From: Microbacter sp. GSS18
GTDB lineage: Bacteria > Actinomycetota > Actinomycetes > Actinomycetales > Microbacteriaceae
Reading direction: 5' to 3'
Assembly (NCBI GenBank): GCA_029319145.1
Contig: CP119753.1
Span: 1,922,001-1,986,000 of the forward strand
Length of the DNA: 64,000 nucleotides
Both the position numbers and the translations under genes were made by a program. Under the pieces are notes generated by a model, which had not been told where the DNA came from, did not search any database, and saw nothing but the letters and a program-made list of their open reading frames with translations. Positions 59,575 to 64,000 of this stretch are shown here, one piece after another. Position 1 is the stretch's first letter, and each line of letters starts with the position of its first letter.

Positions 59575-61949
59575 AGCGCCGCCTTGCGGGCGAGCGCGAG
59601 CCACGTCTCCACGACGGTGTCGGGGTTCAGCGACATCGACTCGATGCCCTGGTCCAGCAGCCACTCGGCGAGATCGGGGTGATCCGACGGCCCCTGGCCG
59701 CAGATCCCGATGTACTTGCCGCGACGCTTGCACGCGCTGATCGCCATCTCGAGGACCTTCAGGACCGCCGGATTGCGCTCGTCGAACGTCGATGCCACCA
59801 GCGACGAATCCCGGTCGAGCCCCAGCACGAGCTGGGTCATGTCGTTCGAGCCGATCGAGAACCCGTCGAAGTGGTCGAGGAACTCGTCCGCCAGCAGGGC
59901 GTTCGAAGGCAGCTCGCACATCATCACGACTTCGAGCCCGTTCTCGCCGCGGCGCAGGCCGTTCTCGGCGAGCAGCTCCACAACTCCGGCGCCCTCGGCC
60001 ACCGTCCGCACGAACGGCACCATGATCTTCACGTTCGTCAGGCCCATGTCGTCACGCACGCGCTTCATGGCGGCGCACTCCATCTCGAAGCACTCCCGGA
60101 AGTCCGGGGCGACGTAGCGCGACGCGCCGCGCCACCCGAGCATCGGGTTCTCCTCTTCGGGCTCGTAGCGGCTGCCGCCGATCAGGTTGGCGTACTCGTT
60201 CGACTTGAAGTCGCTCATCCGCACGATCACGGGCTCGGGGGCGAAGGCCGCCGCGATCATCGACACGCCTTCGGCGACGCGGTCGATGAAGTACTCGCGC
60301 GGCGACGGGTAGGAGGCGATGCGCTGGTCGATCTCGGCGCGCAGGTCCGCCGGCAGTGTGTCGTGCTCGAGCAGCGCACGCGGGTGGATGCCGATCTGTC
60401 GGTTGATGATGAACTCCAGCCGCGCCAGTCCCACGCCGCGGTTGGGAAGCTTCGAGAACGAGAACGCCTGGTCGGGCGTGCCCACGTTCATCATCAGCTT
60501 CACCGGGATCTCGGGCATCTGGTCGAGGTGGGTCTCCTCCTCCTCGAAGTCGAGCAGCCCGTCGTAGACCAGGCCGTCGTCGCCCTCTGCGCACGAGACC
60601 GTGACCGCGGTGCCGTCATGCAGGGCACGTGTGGCGCTGCCCGTGCCGACCACTGCGGGAATGCCGAGCTCGCGCGCGATGATCGCGGCGTGGCACGTGC
60701 GCCCACCGCGGTCGGTCACGATCGCCGCCGCCTTCTTCATGATCGGCTCCCAGTCGGGGTCGGTCATGTCTGCCACCAGCACGTCGCCCGTCTGGAACTG
60801 CGTCATCTGATCGAGGCTCGTCAGCACGCGCACCTTCCCGGCCCCGATCTTCTGACCGATCGCGCGACCGGCGACCAGCACGTCGCCCCCCTCACGCAGG
60901 ACGAAGCGACGCATGACGTTGCCGTCCGCGCGGGAGACCACCGTCTCAGGGCGCGCCTGCACCACGAACAGCTCGCCGGTCACGCCGTCCTTGGCCCACT
61001 CGATGTCCATCGGGCGACCGTAGTGCTCCTCGATGGTGAGCGCCTGCCGCGCCAGCTCCTCGACATCGGCGTCGGTGATGCAGAAGTGCTGCCGATCCTC
61101 CTCGGGCACGTCCTCGAACGCGGTCGATCCGCCGACGTTGACACCCGCGGTGTAGCGCATCGCGACCGCCTTCTCCCCGACCTGACGCTTCAGGATGGCC
61201 GGGCGCCCGGCGCGCAGCGCGGGCTTGTAGACGTAGAACTCGTCCGGGTTGACCGCTCCCTGCACGACGGCCTCGCCGAGCCCGTACGACCCGGTCACGA
61301 AGACGGCCCGGTCGAAGCCCGACTCGGTGTCGACGGTGAACATGACACCCGACGCGCCGACGTCGGAGCGCACCATGCGCTGCACGCCCGCTGAGAGGAA
61401 GACGTCGTGATGCTCGAACCCGTGGTGGGCGCGGTAGTCGATCGCGCGGTCGTTGTAGAGCGACGCGAACACCGCCCGCACGGCGTGGAGGATGTTGTCG
61501 ATGCCACCGATGTTGAGGAACGTCTCCTGCTGCCCGGCGAAAGAGGCGTCGGGGAGGTCCTCCGCCGTCGCGCTGGAGCGCACGGCCCAGGTCACGCCCT
61601 CGGGGTCGGGGTCGTCCGCCACGATCTTCGCGTAGGCATCACGCAGGTCCTGCTCGAGGTCCGGCGGGAACGGCTGCTCCTCGATCCACGCGCGCACGTC
61701 GGCGCCGACACGGGCGAGCTCGGTGACGTCGTCCATGTCCAGTGACTCGACGGCGGACTTGATGCGCTGCATGAGGCCGTCGTGGGACAGGAATCGTCGA
61801 TATGCGTCAGCGGTCGTCGCGAATCCGCCGGGCACCTTCACGCCCGCCTCCGACAGGTGCGAGACCATCTCGCCGAGCGACGCGTTCTTGCCGCCCACCT
61901 GAGGAAGATCGGCCATGCCGATGTCCTGGAACCACAGAATGTTGCTCAT
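59559..61949 (-). CDS. ppsA: phosphoenolpyruvate synthase
   Basis: 796 residues. N-terminal ATP-grasp domain ([22 protein letters not shown], then [26 protein letters not shown] read in parts), swivelling phospho-His H420 in [14 protein letters not shown], and a PEP-binding barrel with [16 protein letters not shown] and the catalytic Cys in [12 protein letters not shown]. It makes PEP from pyruvate, giving AMP and phosphate. ATG follows GAGAGAGG by 7 nt. The gene for its regulatory protein lies 26 bp upstream. Confidence 0.95.
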   Translation of the reverse strand: MSNILWFQDIGMADLPQVGGKNASLGEMVSHLSEAGVKVPGGFATTADAYRRFLSHDGLMQRIKSAVESLDMDDVTELARVGADVRAWIEEQPFPPDLEQDLRDAYAKIVADDPDPEGVTWAVRSSATAEDLPDASFAGQQETFLNIGGIDNILHAVRAVFASLYNDRAIDYRAHHGFEHHDVFLSAGVQRMVRSDVGASGVMFTVDTESGFDRAVFVTGSYGLGEAVVQGAVNPDEFYVYKPALRAGRPAILKRQVGEKAVAMRYTAGVNVGGSTAFEDVPEEDRQHFCITDADVEELARQALTIEEHYGRPMDIEWAKDGVTGELFVVQARPETVVSRADGNVMRRFVLREGGDVLVAGRAIGQKIGAGKVRVLTSLDQMTQFQTGDVLVADMTDPDWEPIMKKAAAIVTDRGGRTCHAAIIARELGIPAVVGTGSATRALHDGTAVTVSCAEGDDGLVYDGLLDFEEEETHLDQMPEIPVKLMMNVGTPDQAFSFSKLPNRGVGLARLEFIINRQIGIHPRALLEHDTLPADLRAEIDQRIASYPSPREYFIDRVAEGVSMIAAAFAPEPVIVRMSDFKSNEYANLIGGSRYEPEEENPMLGWRGASRYVAPDFRECFEMECAAMKRVRDDMGLTNVKIMVPFVRTVAEGAGVVELLAENGLRRGENGLEVVMMCELPSNALLADEFLDHFDGFSIGSNDMTQLVLGLDRDSSLVASTFDERNPAVLKVLEMAISACKRRGKYIGICGQGPSDHPDLAEWLLDQGIESMSLNPDTVVETWLALARKAALQPTA

Positions 61950-61975
61950 TCGTTCGAACCTCTCTCGGACTCGGG

Positions 61976-62881
61976 TCACGCACGCAGCTTCATGGTCTGC
62001 ATGATGACCGCGGACATCTCCTCGACGCTCTTCGTCGACGAGTTCAGGAACGGCACGCGGTTGCGCCGATACAGGTCTTCGGCACGCCGCAGTTCGAGCG
62101 TGCACTGCTCGAGGCTGGAGTATCGCGAGCTGGGACGGCGTTCGTGGCGCACCTGGCTCAACCGCAGCGGCGTGGTCGTGAGGCCGAAGCAGCGCTCGGC
62201 GTACGGCGCCACCATCTTCGGCAGCGAATCCGTCGGGAAGTCGTCGTCGGTGAGCGGGTAGTTCGCCACCAGCAGCCCGTACTGCAGCGCCAGGTACATC
62301 GTGGTCGGGGTCTTGCCGCAGCGGGAGGGCGCCACGATGATGATGTCCGCGATGTCGAGCGCGCGCATGCTCTGACCGTCGTCGTGCTCGATGGCGTATT
62401 CGACGGCGCGCATGCGCGCCTGGTAGCGCTGCATGTCGCCGACGCCGTGGTACTGCCCCATCTGCTCCGAGGCATCCGCTCCGAGCGCCTCTTCGAGCTC
62501 GGTGAGGTGGCCGGCCAGCAGATCGATCATGACCGCGCGCGCCTCGGAGAGGATCGCGCGCAGCTGCGCCTGCTTGACCGTCGTGAAGACCACCGGCGCG
62601 AGACCGGCGTCGGCCGCGCGGTCGATCTCGGCGACGACGTTGCGGGCGCCGGCCTCGGTGTCGATGAACGGGATCGTCCGGTGCTCGAAGTGGATCGCCG
62701 GGAAGTTCACCAGCAGAGCGCTGCCGAGCGTCTCGGCGGTGATCCCGGTGCTGTCGGAGACGAAGTACGCGGCGCGGGTTCCCGCCACCGTGGGGATGGC
62801 CCCTGTCGCGATGGGGACGTTGGGATCGATCACCGGCTCTCCCTTCTGGGGACGAGTCAAGAACTGCGGTGAACTCACCAT
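61976..62881 (-). CDS. PEP synthase regulatory kinase / pyrophosphorylase (PSRP, DUF299)
   Basis: 301 residues. [14 protein letters not shown] at the start and the P-loop-like [15 protein letters not shown] near residue 180 are the DUF299 signatures. The family uses ADP to phosphorylate a Thr beside the catalytic His of PEP synthase (T418 in GGRTCH here) and uses phosphate to remove it, switching the enzyme off and on. ATG 62881 (AAGGG 5 nt upstream) is used; GTG 62887 and an internal GTG at 62833 with its own AAGGGAG are alternatives. In one operon with ppsA. Confidence 0.88.
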   Translation of the reverse strand: MVSSPQFLTRPQKGEPVIDPNVPIATGAIPTVAGTRAAYFVSDSTGITAETLGSALLVNFPAIHFEHRTIPFIDTEAGARNVVAEIDRAADAGLAPVVFTTVKQAQLRAILSEARAVMIDLLAGHLTELEEALGADASEQMGQYHGVGDMQRYQARMRAVEYAIEHDDGQSMRALDIADIIIVAPSRCGKTPTTMYLALQYGLLVANYPLTDDDFPTDSLPKMVAPYAERCFGLTTTPLRLSQVRHERRPSSRYSSLEQCTLELRRAEDLYRRNRVPFLNSSTKSVEEMSAVIMQTMKLRA

Positions 62882-63094
62882 ACGCACCCTTCACGGGGAC
62901 CTTCCGGCCAAATCCGAGTGAAACTTCTCACGTTCTTGCCCTCTGCGAAGATCCGGCATCTGCGCCGCCGTCGCTCGCGCGTGCGGCGCCGCACATGCTC
63001 GCCCCTCCAGGATGTCGCCCCCGACCGCGATCCGCCAGGGACCTTCGGCCCGGCGACGCCCGTCGCACGGCGCGGCGGGCCCGACCCGGCGTGG

Positions 63095-64000
<906 letters not shown>

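Noticed and set aside
62920..62933. Near-palindrome GTGAAACTTCTCAC in the gap before the PEP synthase regulatory gene
   Set aside because: Only the outer four bases on each side pair cleanly, which is too weak to call an operator.

Overview
The window is 64 kb of very GC-rich DNA with many GTG starts, 4-nt start/stop overlaps and short intergenic gaps. Gene content (acyl-CoA carboxylase with a separate epsilon subunit, a RmlC-RmlD fusion, sdhCDAB order, BMP-type nucleoside transporter with salvage enzymes, LGFP repeats) points to an actinobacterium of the family Microbacteriaceae, most likely Microbacterium or a close relative. That assignment is inference from gene content; I saw no rRNA or tRNA gene to confirm it.

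Layout. 1-12.4 kb is a cell-surface region: the end of a dTDP-rhamnose synthesis fusion enzyme, a large protein with a fucosyltransferase-like C-terminus, GtrA, a polyprenol-phosphate-type glycosyltransferase, a large DUF6020-like membrane protein, a secreted LGFP-repeat protein whose gene holds five identical 162-bp tandem units, a GT-B glycosyltransferase and an LCP ligase that overlaps purE. 12.5-14.3 kb holds purK and a PH-domain membrane protein. 14.4-24.3 kb is built around acyl-CoA carboxylase (birA, beta, epsilon and alpha subunits), with a two-component system, an RNA methyltransferase and a Maf protein between. 24.4-29.4 kb holds a flavoprotein quinone reductase, purine nucleoside phosphorylase, a phosphohexomutase with an unusual acidic insertion, and a GNAT enzyme. 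29.4-37.7 kb is a complete mannitol PTS: a PRD regulator divergent from an operon for a lone EIIB, HPr, EI, EIICB, EIIA and mannitol-1-phosphate dehydrogenase. 37.7-41.9 kb has a TSUP permease and a tight FMO / BASS transporter / SDR operon. 41.9-43.0 kb is a cassette in which an AbiEi/DUF559-type nuclease gene is bracketed by two palindromic elements. 43.0-51.2 kb is a nucleoside uptake and salvage operon. 51.4-56.3 kb holds manC and sdhCDAB, the latter behind a DtxR/IdeR-like palindrome. 56.3-64 kb holds an MFS transporter, a YihY protein, exonuclease III, PEP synthase with its regulatory kinase/phosphorylase, and the start of trpS.

Two things stand out. First, the DUF559 cassette: each flanking element has the same 14-bp arms (GAACTCCACGGATC and its complement) around a loop of exactly 48 nt whose sequence differs. 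Second, the promoters of the carboxylase beta and alpha genes, 7.3 kb apart, share the 12-mer CTTGTRCGAACC exactly 27 nt upstream of a -10 box that sits 7 nt before the start codon. More generally, about fifteen genes show a TANNNT-like box 6-8 nt before the start codon and no Shine-Dalgarno sequence, the layout of leaderless mRNAs.

How the genes fit together: BirA biotinylates the alpha subunit so that alpha, beta and epsilon make malonyl/methylmalonyl-CoA for lipids. HPr, EI, MtlA, MtlF and MtlD take mannitol to fructose-6-phosphate. The BMP lipoprotein and ABC proteins import nucleosides for cytidine deaminase, thymidine phosphorylase, adenosine deaminase and PNP, and a phosphohexomutase next to PNP may take the released pentose phosphate. 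PEP synthase and its switch protein control gluconeogenic flux. No CRISPR array, prophage or insertion sequence was recognised.
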